In this document: positions 1-6,728 of the stretch, one piece after another
How the letters are laid out: each line of letters begins with the position of its first letter
How positions within the stretch are numbered: the first letter of the stretch is position 1
NCBI GenBank assembly: GCA_002791075.1
Contig: PFWI01000028.1
Coordinates: forward strand, 1-9,363
Direction of reading: 5' to 3'
DNA from: a bacterium (Candidatus Ratteibacteria) CG_4_9_14_3_um_filter_41_21
Lineage (GTDB): Bacteria; Ratteibacteria; UBA8468
Length of the DNA: 9,363 nucleotides
Position numbers and translations under genes: made by a program
The notes under the pieces: model-generated
Databases searched by the model: none
What the model saw: the letters and a program-made list of their open reading frames with translations, nothing else
What the model was told of the DNA's origin: nothing

Positions 1-141
1 ACAGGCAGGCTTAATGACAAGGGGACAAAAACTGCTAAATTCTGGAGAGTTTTTCTAACAGAAAGAGAGGGGAGTGTTGTCTCTGTCGGCAGAATTATAA
101 CGTGGTTTACTGAGCTTTTACGAAAAAAGAGAAATCCTTAA
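1..141 (+). CDS. Partial open frame entering from the left edge, function unknown
   Basis: Frame 1 is open from the first base to a TAA at 139-141, giving about 46 codons with no start in the window. The translation ends in a basic stretch (LLRKKRNP). I recognise no family. It could be the C-terminal end of a gene cut by the window edge, or chance: 46 open codons are not rare by themselves. Its last bases overlap the place where transposase-like sequence begins in other frames (about 114-145), so the boundary between this frame and the insertion-sequence remnant lies there. Low confidence that it is a real gene. Confidence 0.25.
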   Translation, partial: TGRLNDKGTKTAKFWRVFLTEREGSVVSVGRIITWFTELLRKKRNP

Positions 142-933
142 TGAATTCTGTAAGGTCTGTAAATATAACCGGAAATATGCCATTCGTATATTAAATGCAC
201 CAGCCCCCGAGACAAGGAAGAATAAACCGAGAAGAAAACGAGAAAAGATCTATAAGCCATACGGTTATATCTATTTTAGAGGTCATCTGGGAAGCATCGG
301 ATTATCTTTGCTCTCAAAGACTTAAAGCCGCCCTTCCTTTATGGATTCTCTGGGCAAAACAACGTTTTTCTATCACCCCCAAGATTAAAAGACAACTGCT
401 CTCCATAAGCTCCTCTACTATTGACCGTAGATTAAGCCTTAAGAGAAGTAGAATCAAGAAGAAGATTTATGGTACCACCAGACCCGGAACTCTTCTTAAG
501 CATCAAATACCAATTAAGACAGATAACTGGGATGTTACTACTCCGGGATTCTTAGAGGTTGACCTTGTCAGCCATAGCGGCTCATCGGCAGAAGGCAACT
601 TTATTCATTCCCTCAATTGCACAGACATATATACAACCTGGACCGAAACAAGGGCCGTGATGGGTAGAGGTCAAACGATGGCTCTTGAAGCATTTGAAGA
701 TATCAAAGAGCAACTTCCATTTCCCTTAAAGGGAATTGATTCTGACAACGACGGTGCATTTATAAACTATCATCTTATAGCATTCTGCGATAGACATAAG
801 ATCCAAAGAGAAAAAATTAACCAGAATACAGAGTCTGGCAACTAAAATAACAAAATCTCAAAGAACCTATTCACATGAATATTCTGAAAAAGAAACTGTT
901 CTTTATTCATCTATCCCATGGTTACATTCTTAA
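129..933 (+). pseudogene. Decayed DDE transposase (integrase catalytic core), frameshifted and internally deleted
   Basis: This is a remnant of a transposase with an rve-type integrase core. The N-terminal part reads in frame 2 (143 to about 265: LNEFCKVCKYNRKYAIRILN). It then shifts to frame 3 (about 265-845), which carries the conserved IWEASDYLCSQRLKAALP stretch and the core: EVDLVSHSG with the first catalytic Asp, and GIDSDNDGAFIN with the second. After the CDRHKIQ motif, the usual block with the third catalytic acid (a VEQKN-like motif in relatives) is missing. A basic tail (RIQSLATKITKSQRTYSHEY) continues in frame 1 from about 808 to TAA at 931-933 and resembles the C-terminal end of such proteins. 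The gene therefore has at least two frame breaks and an internal deletion, and should be inactive. I cannot see terminal inverted repeats that would define the element ends. The family is inferred from motifs only; I would not name an IS group with certainty. Confidence 0.8.
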
Positions 934-981
934 ATGATTTGACAGGGTTCGCCAAGAAAAGTTACGAACATTATTAACACA

Positions 982-1206
982 TTAAAGAGTAACTAAAGGA
1001 ATGCTGATAGTTTTTTCTGGAGTAGAAAGAAGCTTTGTCTTCTTATCCATTAAGGCTAAGGATTCTGGAGGAAAATAGGTCTCTCCGCATTGTTTACAGA
1101 CCTCGGCTTCTACATTTTCAAAGAAGATCATCTTCTCTCCCCAACGATGAAGATGATTTACTCTCTCTCTTGTTAATTTGCCTTTACAAAAATAACACTT
1201 TTCCAT
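982..1206 (-). CDS. YgiT-type zinc-finger protein, MqsA-N-like putative antitoxin
   Basis: This small 74-residue protein has two CxxC knuckles (C4/C7 and C37/C40) spaced as in the YgiT-type (MqsA N-terminal) zinc-finger domain, with the usual EVCxQCGE...F...E context around the second pair. Domains of this type act as the antitoxin or its metal-binding half next to MqsR-like or DUF4258 toxins. The Met at 1206 is preferred over a longer reading from 1230: it follows a good Shine-Dalgarno (GGAG, 9 nt before ATG), starts 2 nt after the stop of the upstream DUF4258 gene, and puts the first Cys at residue 4. There is no C-terminal helix-turn-helix as in full MqsA, so DNA binding may be weak or absent. 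Toxin-first order resembles mqsRA and higBA operons. The antitoxin role is inferred from context. Confidence 0.85.
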   Translation of the reverse strand: MEKCYFCKGKLTRERVNHLHRWGEKMIFFENVEAEVCKQCGETYFPPESLALMDKKTKLLSTPEKTISIPLVTL

Positions 1207-1208
1207 AT

Positions 1209-1532
1209 TTACTCTCTCCGTTTTCGCCAATTAATCCATTCTTTCGGATCTGGTCGATAAATGGTAATAATTATTACCACAGTCTCTTGAGAAACTCCAC
1301 AGACCAGATGAATTGGCCGTCCTTCTTTTGTAAAACCCAATATCAAACAACTGTGGCCTCGAGGGTCGTTGGGATAATCTTCGATAATTTCAGTATCTTT
1401 TCCAAGAATAGCCTCTTCTATTTCCTCTTTGGTTATCTGGTCAGCATCTCTCTCTTCTTCTGCGTGAAAGGTTAATCGGTAATTACATTTGCGTATTGAA
1501 CTCTTAACAAACCCAAGAATTTCATCTGCCAT
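1209..1532 (-). CDS. DUF4258 protein, putative RelE/BrnT-like toxin
   Basis: This 107-residue protein matches the DUF4258 pattern: an early conserved His in YRLTFHAEEERD (H23), then QITKEEIEEAI, then a beta-rich half with PNDPRGHSCLILGF and GRPIHLVCGV, ending in IITIYRPDPKEW. DUF4258 proteins are small, are thought to adopt a RelE/BrnT-like fold, and are found next to YgiT-type zinc-finger or helix-turn-helix proteins, as here (2 nt upstream of the zinc-finger gene). The likely role is the toxin of a type II pair, perhaps an mRNA-cleaving enzyme, but this is not proven for the family in general. The ATG at 1532 is the only reasonable start. It has no Shine-Dalgarno and lies about 6 nt after a good -10 box, so the message may be leaderless or nearly so. 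Confidence 0.85.
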   Translation of the reverse strand: MADEILGFVKSSIRKCNYRLTFHAEEERDADQITKEEIEEAILGKDTEIIEDYPNDPRGHSCLILGFTKEGRPIHLVCGVSQETVVIIITIYRPDPKEWINWRKRRE

Positions 1533-1537
1533 ATTTT

Positions 1538-1566
1538 AGTCTAACATAACCAAACCCAAAAGTCAA
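1538..1566 (-). promoter_or_regulatory. Putative sigma70 promoter of the DUF4258/zinc-finger pair
   Basis: On the minus strand, TTGACT (1566-1561) is followed after exactly 17 nt by TAGACT (1543-1538). The expected start of transcription (about 1531-1532) coincides with the ATG at 1532, and no ribosome-binding site is present, which suggests a leaderless transcript. The -35 box begins 8 bp past the end of the GH29-derived repeat, so the promoter belongs to the TA module rather than to the old operon. Confidence 0.5.
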
Positions 1567-1651
1567 ATTTTCCAATGGAATACAATCCCCAGTGAATAAA
1601 CATCCCGAAACGAGCCTCTTTGAACCAGTCTATTCTTTCACTCTTTTTCAT
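1541..1651 (-). pseudogene. GH29 alpha-L-fucosidase 5' fragment, copy A
   Basis: An ATG at 1651 opens a frame reading MKKSERIDWFKEARFGMFIH followed by WGLYSI, the signature N-terminus of GH29 alpha-L-fucosidases (WFxxARFGxFIHWGLYS). Homology stops at codon 26; the frame then runs into unrelated sequence containing the TA promoter and ends at TAG (1543-1541). Only the first strand and helix of the barrel remain, and the catalytic Asp is absent, so no enzyme can be made. The upstream ribosome-binding site is poor (AAGG, 3 nt before ATG). The first 77 bp are nearly identical to copy B at 2364-2440. Confidence 0.85.
1575..1651 (-). repeat. 77-bp direct repeat, copy A (GH29 5' end)
   Basis: Identical to 2364-2440 at 74 of 77 positions, in the same orientation. 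The repeat starts at the GH29 ATG and ends within codon 26. The three differences are one non-synonymous (Ser versus Gly at codon 4) and two synonymous (Ala13 and His20 codons). Confidence 0.95.
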
Positions 1652-1701
1652 TAGCCTTTTTAAATTTTCAAAGCCCTGGAACAAAAAAACATGAATTCTA
1701 T

Positions 1702-1730
1702 TTGACACTTACTTTGGGAAGTAGTAAAGT
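1702..1730 (+). promoter_or_regulatory. Promoter of the DUF433/DUF5615 pair, with overlapping inverted repeat
   Basis: A perfect -35 box TTGACA (1702-1707) is followed after 17 nt by TAAAGT (1725-1730). The predicted transcript starts near 1737, just at the Shine-Dalgarno, so the leader is very short. A 7-bp inverted repeat, TTACTTT (1709-1715) and AAAGTAA (1726-1732), overlaps the spacer and the -10 box. This is where an autorepressing TA complex would be expected to bind; that role is inference. Confidence 0.6.
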
Positions 1731-1749
1731 AATATTGGAGGTGATAAGG

Positions 1750-1965
1750 ATGAATCCAAGAATTACCATTGATCCTGAGGTATGTAGTGGTGAACCCTGC
1801 ATTAGAGAAACTCGCATTCCCGTACATGTGATCCTGAGTCATCTGGCTGCAGGTGAGGATGAGAAAACTTTATTGAAAAATTTCCCTAATATCACCCATC
1901 AAGATATATTAGCTTGCTTAGAATATGCTTCTTTTGTAACCACTGAAAAGGTAACTACTTTATGA
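1750..1965 (+). CDS. DUF433 protein, putative antitoxin
   Basis: This 71-residue protein carries the whole DUF433 pattern: RITIDPEVCSGEPCIRETRI, then PVHVILSHLAAG, then a FPNITHQDILACLEYA helix pair. DUF433 is a short winged helix-turn-helix-like domain commonly encoded just upstream of DUF5615/PIN-like toxins, and it is generally treated as the antitoxin. The ATG at 1750 is chosen because a near-perfect Shine-Dalgarno (GGAGGTGAT, 1737-1745) ends 4 nt before it; a reading from 1702 would run through the promoter. The usual Gly of the IRGTRIPV motif is Glu here, an unusual substitution. The stop overlaps the start of the next gene (ATGA), so the pair is translationally coupled. Confidence 0.9.
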   Translation: MNPRITIDPEVCSGEPCIRETRIPVHVILSHLAAGEDEKTLLKNFPNITHQDILACLEYASFVTTEKVTTL

Positions 1966-2321
1966 AGTTCGTCGTGGATGAGAATGTGAGCCACGCTGTT
2001 GTTGAACAATTACGCACTCTTGGCCATAATGTAATTGCTATCTCAGAGAAGAGAGGGGTTGGAATCAAGGATTCCGAAATTTTCACACTGGTAGTACGTG
2101 AAAAGGCTATCTTCATCACCCGTGATGATCACTTTACTAATCCAATCCGTTTCCCATCTACTCGGACAGAAGCTATTATCTATATCCGACATGGCAACCT
2201 ACAATCGGAGGAGGAAAGGAGGCTGATCGGGAAACTCGTGGAATCGTACGATCTTGCTGCACTCAAAGGTTCCTTAATCACTCTCTACCGAGATGGATTG
2301 AATATTCGCCATCCACGATAG
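1962..2321 (+). CDS. DUF5615 PIN-like protein, putative ribonuclease toxin
   Basis: The 119 residues fit the DUF5615 PIN-like family in full length. It begins with a beta strand carrying an acidic pair (MKFVVDENVS, D6/E7), followed by a GHNVIAISE strand, GIKDSEI (D37) and FITRDDHF (D55/D56). These are the acidic positions that form the metal site of PIN-fold nucleases. It ends with the family's basic strand (ITLYRDGLNIRHPR). The predicted activity is Mg-dependent RNA cleavage, held in check by the DUF433 partner encoded 4 nt upstream with overlap. All acidic motifs appear intact, so the toxin may be active. The specific RNA target cannot be inferred. Confidence 0.88.
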   Translation: MKFVVDENVSHAVVEQLRTLGHNVIAISEKRGVGIKDSEIFTLVVREKAIFITRDDHFTNPIRFPSTRTEAIIYIRHGNLQSEEERRLIGKLVESYDLAALKGSLITLYRDGLNIRHPR

Positions 2322-2344
2322 TTTCTTCTTTAGAAATCTTCTCC

Positions 2345-2440
2345 CTATCCATCTCGGGCTAAGATGGAATACAATCCCCAATGAATAAACATCCCGAAAC
2401 GTGCCTCTTTGAACCAGTCTATTCTTTCACCCTTTTTCAT
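2345..2440 (-). pseudogene. GH29 alpha-L-fucosidase 5' fragment, copy B (last gene of the operon)
   Basis: The ATG at 2440 follows a strong Shine-Dalgarno (GGGAGG, 2452-2447), and the gene starts 14 nt after the stop of the six-hairpin gene, so this is its native place in the operon. It reads MKKGERIDWFKEARFGMFIH, then WGLYSILARDG, and then a TAG at 2347-2345. GH29 similarity continues to about ILARDG, a few codons beyond copy A. A normal GH29 enzyme is about 400-500 residues; 31 remain, so the gene is dead. It shows that the operon once included an alpha-L-fucosidase, which hints at fucose in the target glycan. Confidence 0.88.
2364..2440 (-). repeat. 77-bp direct repeat, copy B (GH29 5' end)
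   Basis: Partner of 1575-1651. Together the two copies bracket the DUF433/DUF5615 module and its promoter (about 712 bp between them). Confidence 0.95.
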
Positions 2441-2454
2441 ACTATTCCTCCCAA

Positions 2455-3746
2455 TTAATCATATAGACCAATCCTTTTCAAAGATGTGAATGGAAGGCTA
2501 GCGCTTGTTTTATAAACTGAGTGCTGTCTCCAGTTTCCGTCTGGGTGAAAACACTCCCAGGGAGAACCGTATTCTTTACTTTTGCGATAATCCCCTTCTG
2601 TTAATTCATCAATATACTCATTGACCATTTTGCTAAATGATTCTTTATCGGCTTGATAAAGAGCATAGAAGACCCATCCTGAAGCTGTTCCCCAATAGGC
2701 GCCATTTTGGTATCGGTTGATCGGAGACCAGGCTTTCTCCCAGGCTGAGCTTTCACTGTAGTTCTCGGAGGTTAGAATCTGGCGGACGTTACCTTGATAG
2801 CACATTATCCCGGAGCGATAAGCATCACGAATAGCAGAAAGAGCATTCTTCTTTATCCTGCCTTCAAGAGCATCGATATAAATGGCATAGGCGGTTCCCC
2901 ACACATCATGCTGTTTACATATGCCGGTTGTCGCATTTAGCCAGCCCGATGAAGTAGCAAATATATCTGGAATGTTCTTTTTAATCTTATCCGCTTCCTC
3001 CTGATACCGTTTTACTTTGTCGGTTTCACCTAAGTTTTCACAGATAGTTTTCATACAGAGGGCGGCACGGAATCTAAGTAGAGAAGCAAAGAGAAGATCG
3101 CCGGTCTGATAGACCGCATCAAAGAATCCAAAATTAACCCCTCTATCCTTTTCTGTAGTTACCACTATTCCCGTTGTTTTATCAAAGGGAGGAACAGAAA
3201 ATGCTCTATCCAGTCGTTTAAGAAAAGGAACTCCATTGATCTTACTTTGAAAAAGAGTTTTATCCCTGCTCATCTGCAGATAATAATAAGCGCCATCTCA
3301 ATAAAGTAATAGTTATCATCAAATGGAGGCTGATAGCCCCATTTCTCTCCACCCTGGTCAGGTCCTGAGGAATAGGTTCCAGGAAAGAAAACCGGTTCTC
3401 CATTTAAAAGAATGTGATCCGGGATGGCAAAAGGAGGAACTACCGCGCCAGTATCTAAATGCCAGGGTTCAGCACCTCTTTGACATTTAGCCGTCAGAAG
3501 AAGCATTCCTTTCAGTTCATCGGTGGTTATGAAACCACTTTCTAATGACATCGTGAAATCTCTTATCCAGAAGGCAGGATAGCAGGTTCTTCCACCCGGA
3601 CGAATCAGAGTAATCCCTGTGGTATTTTCTGTTGGTATATTGGTTTCTTCTATAGGTATTTGAGCTTTGGGTAAGATACGGGATGCATCCACTACATCCT
3701 TTAGTAAATCCTTCAGAAAAGTAAGTTTCTCTCCCTTAATATTCAT
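2455..3746 (-). pseudogene. Six-hairpin (alpha/alpha)6 glycosidase-like gene, split by a frameshift
   Basis: Two minus-strand frames make one protein of about 430 residues. The first (3746-3270) holds GGRTCYPAFWIRDFTMSLES with the WxRD motif (R62/D63), then WHLDTGAVVPPFAIPD and PFDDNYYFIEMA. The second (3273-2455) starts at once with YYLQMSRDKTLF and continues with NFGFFDAVYQTGDLLFASLL, GICKQHDVWGTAYAIY, NGAYWGTASGWVFYAL and SPWECFHPDGNWRQHS. These are typical six-hairpin glycosidase helices (fold of GH15/63/65/78/125-like enzymes); I cannot assign a GH family. Removing 2 nt from a GGCGC run at 3290-3294 restores a perfect join (FIEMAYYYLQMSRD). The ATGA at 3273-3270 looks like a coupled start but falls inside the domain. 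The start at 3746 overlaps the upstream gene by 11 nt. It is a pseudogene if the base calls are right; otherwise an intact gene with an assembly indel. Confidence 0.8.
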
Positions 3747-4689
3747 TGAATATCTTATGGTAAGGTCTTAATGAGCCATTTTTCTCTATAAATGCCATAT
3801 ATCCTGCAATAGTTACAGGCCCAGATTCTGGTCGGTGAGCGTCAGCAACCAAACTATGATGTAAAAGATGAACGAGCCAACCGATATTTCTCTTTTTTAA
3901 TTCCCCAAGTTCAAAAGCAAGTGTCTCCGAACGCTGTTTATCATCAAGGGAACCCCAGCCGGTCTCAGTGGCCAGTAATGGCTTCTTAACCTGATGGGCA
4001 AAAACCACAGCATCATCTAAAAATTTTTTAAAGTTTCTTTTACCTTTGGCTCCAGTATACCATGGATAATACGGATGAATAGTAATTACATCAGAAATCG
4101 GCTCAGCAAGTTTAACGATTTCCATATTCGGCACCGTTCCGGTGCAAAGCGGTGCTTTAGCTCTCAACTCCTCACAGATTTGATAAATATAATTTAACCA
4201 TTTCAGATAAATATTCTTCACTTCAGCAGAGTGAACGCTATTAAATGGTTCATTGCAAAGGTCCCAGAGGAAGATTCGTTTATCATGAGCATGGGAGCCG
4301 ACAGTTGCTTTCAAGTATGATAAAAAGGGCTGAAATCCTGACCTTTTCTGGTTATTCCAATAGATAATCTGCTCCGGCGATATTCCTCCAAAGTCAGGAT
4401 AACTATGCCAACCATTAAAAAGCACCGGCATAACCTTCAAGCCATATTTTTCTGCGATAGAAAGGGCAGTTTCAAAATTATTAACGACCTTCTTCCCATA
4501 TCTTAAGAATGCATCATAAGAAAGCCAGATGCGCAGAGCATTCATTCTGGGAAAATATTTTTTTCCAAGACCCAATTCCTTTTCAATCTTAGAAGCATCA
4601 AACTTTTCTCCCCAGATTTGCAGACCATGGCTTCCATAACTGGGCTGATAGTTAAATCCCCGAATATGGGAAAATGTTTTTATTTTCAT
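3736..4689 (-). CDS. GH5-type (clan GH-A) glycoside hydrolase
   Basis: This 317-residue single-domain TIM barrel is of the cellulase/GH5 kind. It opens with IRGFNYQPSYGSHG and an ALRIWLSYDA strand. It carries the acid/base Glu in FLWDLCNEP (E147) after barrel strand 4 and the nucleophile Glu in LLATETGWG (E242) on strand 7, with ITIHPYYPWY (about 203-211) lining the site between them. These are the hallmarks of clan GH-A retaining beta-glycosidases. Both catalytic residues are present and the length fits a minimal barrel, so it should be active. No signal peptide is seen, so it is probably cytoplasmic, acting on imported oligosaccharides. The substrate is unknown; a beta-linked hexose (glucose, mannose or galactose) is the likely bond. 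Its ATG overlaps the stop of the upstream gene (ATGA). Confidence 0.82.
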   Translation of the reverse strand: MKIKTFSHIRGFNYQPSYGSHGLQIWGEKFDASKIEKELGLGKKYFPRMNALRIWLSYDAFLRYGKKVVNNFETALSIAEKYGLKVMPVLFNGWHSYPDFGGISPEQIIYWNNQKRSGFQPFLSYLKATVGSHAHDKRIFLWDLCNEPFNSVHSAEVKNIYLKWLNYIYQICEELRAKAPLCTGTVPNMEIVKLAEPISDVITIHPYYPWYTGAKGKRNFKKFLDDAVVFAHQVKKPLLATETGWGSLDDKQRSETLAFELGELKKRNIGWLVHLLHHSLVADAHRPESGPVTIAGYMAFIEKNGSLRPYHKIFNEY

Positions 4690-6713
4690 AATTCTAGAAG
4701 AATAATATCTTGAAGTTGTAACTCGGGAACAATTACTCTGTTTCCATTAATGATTTCAAATGATTTACCGCTCAGAGCAGACTTGGCCGATTGAATTAAA
4801 CCGATATTTACTTTTAAGATGATATCCCTGATCGGAACTACTTCTCCCGTCCCACCTAACCAGACATCATTTGGAGGGTTAGGATACCGATAGGAAGAGC
4901 CGGGGTTATTATGTAAATGGGCTGCCCATATTTTATCCTTTTGCTCACGCACATTCATCGTAACTATTATTGGAGCTTCTATAGTGACTTTAGGTTCAAC
5001 AATAGAAGTAAGAAGAGTCTTGAAAAACTGCTGCATTGCTGGAGTTGGTTTTTGAAGATAATTGGTAAAGAGGTCAACGCTGAAGTAAATAATATTTCCT
5101 TTCCCTATTTTCCGTTTCCAGAGGCCAGGATAGTTTTTTGTCTCTTTTTCTATTGTTGCTTTTATACGGTCATAGATTTTGCCCAATACCACCACATCAG
5201 AAGAGGGTTTAACCATTGTATGCGAAGTTTGCAAAGAGACATAGGGATATTCCCTGCAGGCTGATAGAAGTTTTTTATCCTTAATTTCTAAGGCTGGAAC
5301 TCCCTTTGTCTTATCTCGGGAAACAATACCTAAAAGCTCATCAAGAATAGGTTTTCTATAAGGATATCCTAATTCATCTAATTCCCCAACTTGGTCGCAG
5401 GCGAAGAGAACACCGCCGGCCTCTACATATTCCTTTAGTCCCTTGGCCTGCTTTTTGGAGATACATACCATATTGCCTAAAATAATTATTGGATATTTGG
5501 AAAGATTCTCTTTCTCTAAGTGGTCTTCAAAGATAACTGATGACTGCAGGTGACTATGCAGGAGAATTTCGTTAGCACCATGAATCTCATCCCAGACCTT
5601 ATTTGCATTGTTTTTTGCCCAGAAATCCATTGTTTGCTGTGAGGCTACAATGGCGGCATATTCAATAGTTCTGCCACCAAGATATGGAAAACGAGGAGCC
5701 GCTGCATTTTCCATCTCTTTTAAGACCAGCGCCGCTTGCTTTGCTGTCTCTCCAGTTCCACAGGAGGCAATACCCCCGGCGGAGATACAGCCTAATACCG
5801 CCTGCACCGCGGTTAATTTATCCGGGCAGGGAGCCCAGGCATTCCCGTAATTATGCAAAGGCCACCAGCTCTCTACTCCCTTTTTAAACCCATAGGCTTG
5901 ATTAATCTTCATCTGAATGTCAGCCTGAAAAGGGAAAGCATCCAGTTCACTGCTCATAATGGCATTTAGTTTAATCTTGCGCATCGGAATAGCGGTATTC
6001 CAAGGCTTTAAAGGTCTTCTTCGATAGTTGTTAAAGCAAACAGTAGCTTCAGGTTTCACCACTTCAACCGCTTCTACAATGCGTTTCCACACATCCATCA
6101 GCACCTCATACCGCCAGTTTACCCAGATACGGAAATTATGACTTTCATAATCTACTCTTTCAGGTAAGTCTAATCCGGTATCTTTCTTAAAACGCTTACG
6201 ACAAAAATCGCATTTGCAACCTGGCTGAAAATTAGTATGGTGGTTGCTAAATGTAGCGCCATCAAACCAAATACCATCAAAACCTACATCCTTCACTAAC
6301 TCGATAGCAAACTTTGGCAAAAGTTTCCCGTAAGGGGAGTTAAAGCAGACATAGTTTACTGTTGCCTCTGGGTCTGGTTTGTAATCAAAATCTACAAACT
6401 GCATTCGCCAATCAGGATGTGCCTCAGCAACACCAGCTGCCATATTAAGTGGATACCAGCTGATTACTGGTCGGCCAACCTTATGTAATTCTTCAATTAG
6501 ATAATGAAATGATTCAAAGTTAGCTTTTGGATGGCAGTTAGGATATACTTTGGAAGGAAAGAGTGCTCTACCAAGTGGGCTCACCCCGGAATGCCAGCTT
6601 GCTTCTACGCCACTTTTTAAGATTCCCTCAACTAAAGCATCAACATACTCTTTTGTCGGTGGTGCATCTCCTCTGTTTTCTAATCTCGTCGCACATTCTT
6701 CATATTTTTTCAT
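4686..6713 (-). CDS. GHL6-like putative glycoside hydrolase with C-terminal GATase-like domain
   Basis: This 675-residue two-domain protein has an N-terminal TIM barrel (about 25-340) like the hypothetical glycosyl hydrolase 6 (GHL6) family and distantly like GH29/GH42. Features include WHSGVSPLG, GRPVISWYPLN, a strand with a likely catalytic acid GFDGIWFDGATF (D151), and MSSELDAFP (E256), a possible second acid. After D151 comes a cysteine cluster CKCDFCRKRF (C166/C168/C171), frequent in this family and perhaps metal-binding. Residues about 345-560 resemble the beta-galactosidase trimerisation (glutamine-amidotransferase-like) fold: YPIIILGNMVCISKKQAKGL, then EYVEAGGVLFACD. The last 100 residues look like a small beta domain. 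Activity is not established for the family. The ATG at 6713 follows AAAGGA; it lies 47 nt after the upstream stop, the widest gap in the operon. No signal peptide is seen. Confidence 0.75.
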   Translation of the reverse strand: MKKYEECATRLENRGDAPPTKEYVDALVEGILKSGVEASWHSGVSPLGRALFPSKVYPNCHPKANFESFHYLIEELHKVGRPVISWYPLNMAAGVAEAHPDWRMQFVDFDYKPDPEATVNYVCFNSPYGKLLPKFAIELVKDVGFDGIWFDGATFSNHHTNFQPGCKCDFCRKRFKKDTGLDLPERVDYESHNFRIWVNWRYEVLMDVWKRIVEAVEVVKPEATVCFNNYRRRPLKPWNTAIPMRKIKLNAIMSSELDAFPFQADIQMKINQAYGFKKGVESWWPLHNYGNAWAPCPDKLTAVQAVLGCISAGGIASCGTGETAKQAALVLKEMENAAAPRFPYLGGRTIEYAAIVASQQTMDFWAKNNANKVWDEIHGANEILLHSHLQSSVIFEDHLEKENLSKYPIIILGNMVCISKKQAKGLKEYVEAGGVLFACDQVGELDELGYPYRKPILDELLGIVSRDKTKGVPALEIKDKKLLSACREYPYVSLQTSHTMVKPSSDVVVLGKIYDRIKATIEKETKNYPGLWKRKIGKGNIIYFSVDLFTNYLQKPTPAMQQFFKTLLTSIVEPKVTIEAPIIVTMNVREQKDKIWAAHLHNNPGSSYRYPNPPNDVWLGGTGEVVPIRDIILKVNIGLIQSAKSALSGKSFEIINGNRVIVPELQLQDIILLEL

Positions 6714-6728
6714 AAATTTTTTCCTTTT

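Noticed and set aside
1035..1475. A 146-codon plus-strand open frame
   Set aside because: It is antisense to the DUF4258 and zinc-finger genes, which show clear family motifs. Its translation is low-complexity (rich in Ser, Leu and Phe) and matches nothing I know.
2322..2345. A possible terminator hairpin after the DUF5615 gene
   Set aside because: Only a 5-bp A/T-rich stem (TTTCT/AGAAA) with no following T-run; too weak to call.
1575..2440. The 77-bp repeats as a CRISPR, REP element or recombinase site pair
   Set aside because: There are only two copies, 712 bp apart, and they translate as a GH29 N-terminus starting at an ATG, with mostly synonymous differences. They are gene fragments.
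3270..3273. A 4-nt overlapping start/stop suggesting two separate, coupled genes
   Set aside because: The split falls inside a six-hairpin domain, and removing 2 nt at 3290-3294 joins the halves into a normal family sequence, so a frameshift explains it better.
4917..5264. A 115-codon plus-strand open frame opposite the GHL6-like gene
   Set aside because: It is the reverse-complement shadow of a long, well-supported coding frame; there is no ribosome-binding site and no recognisable motif.
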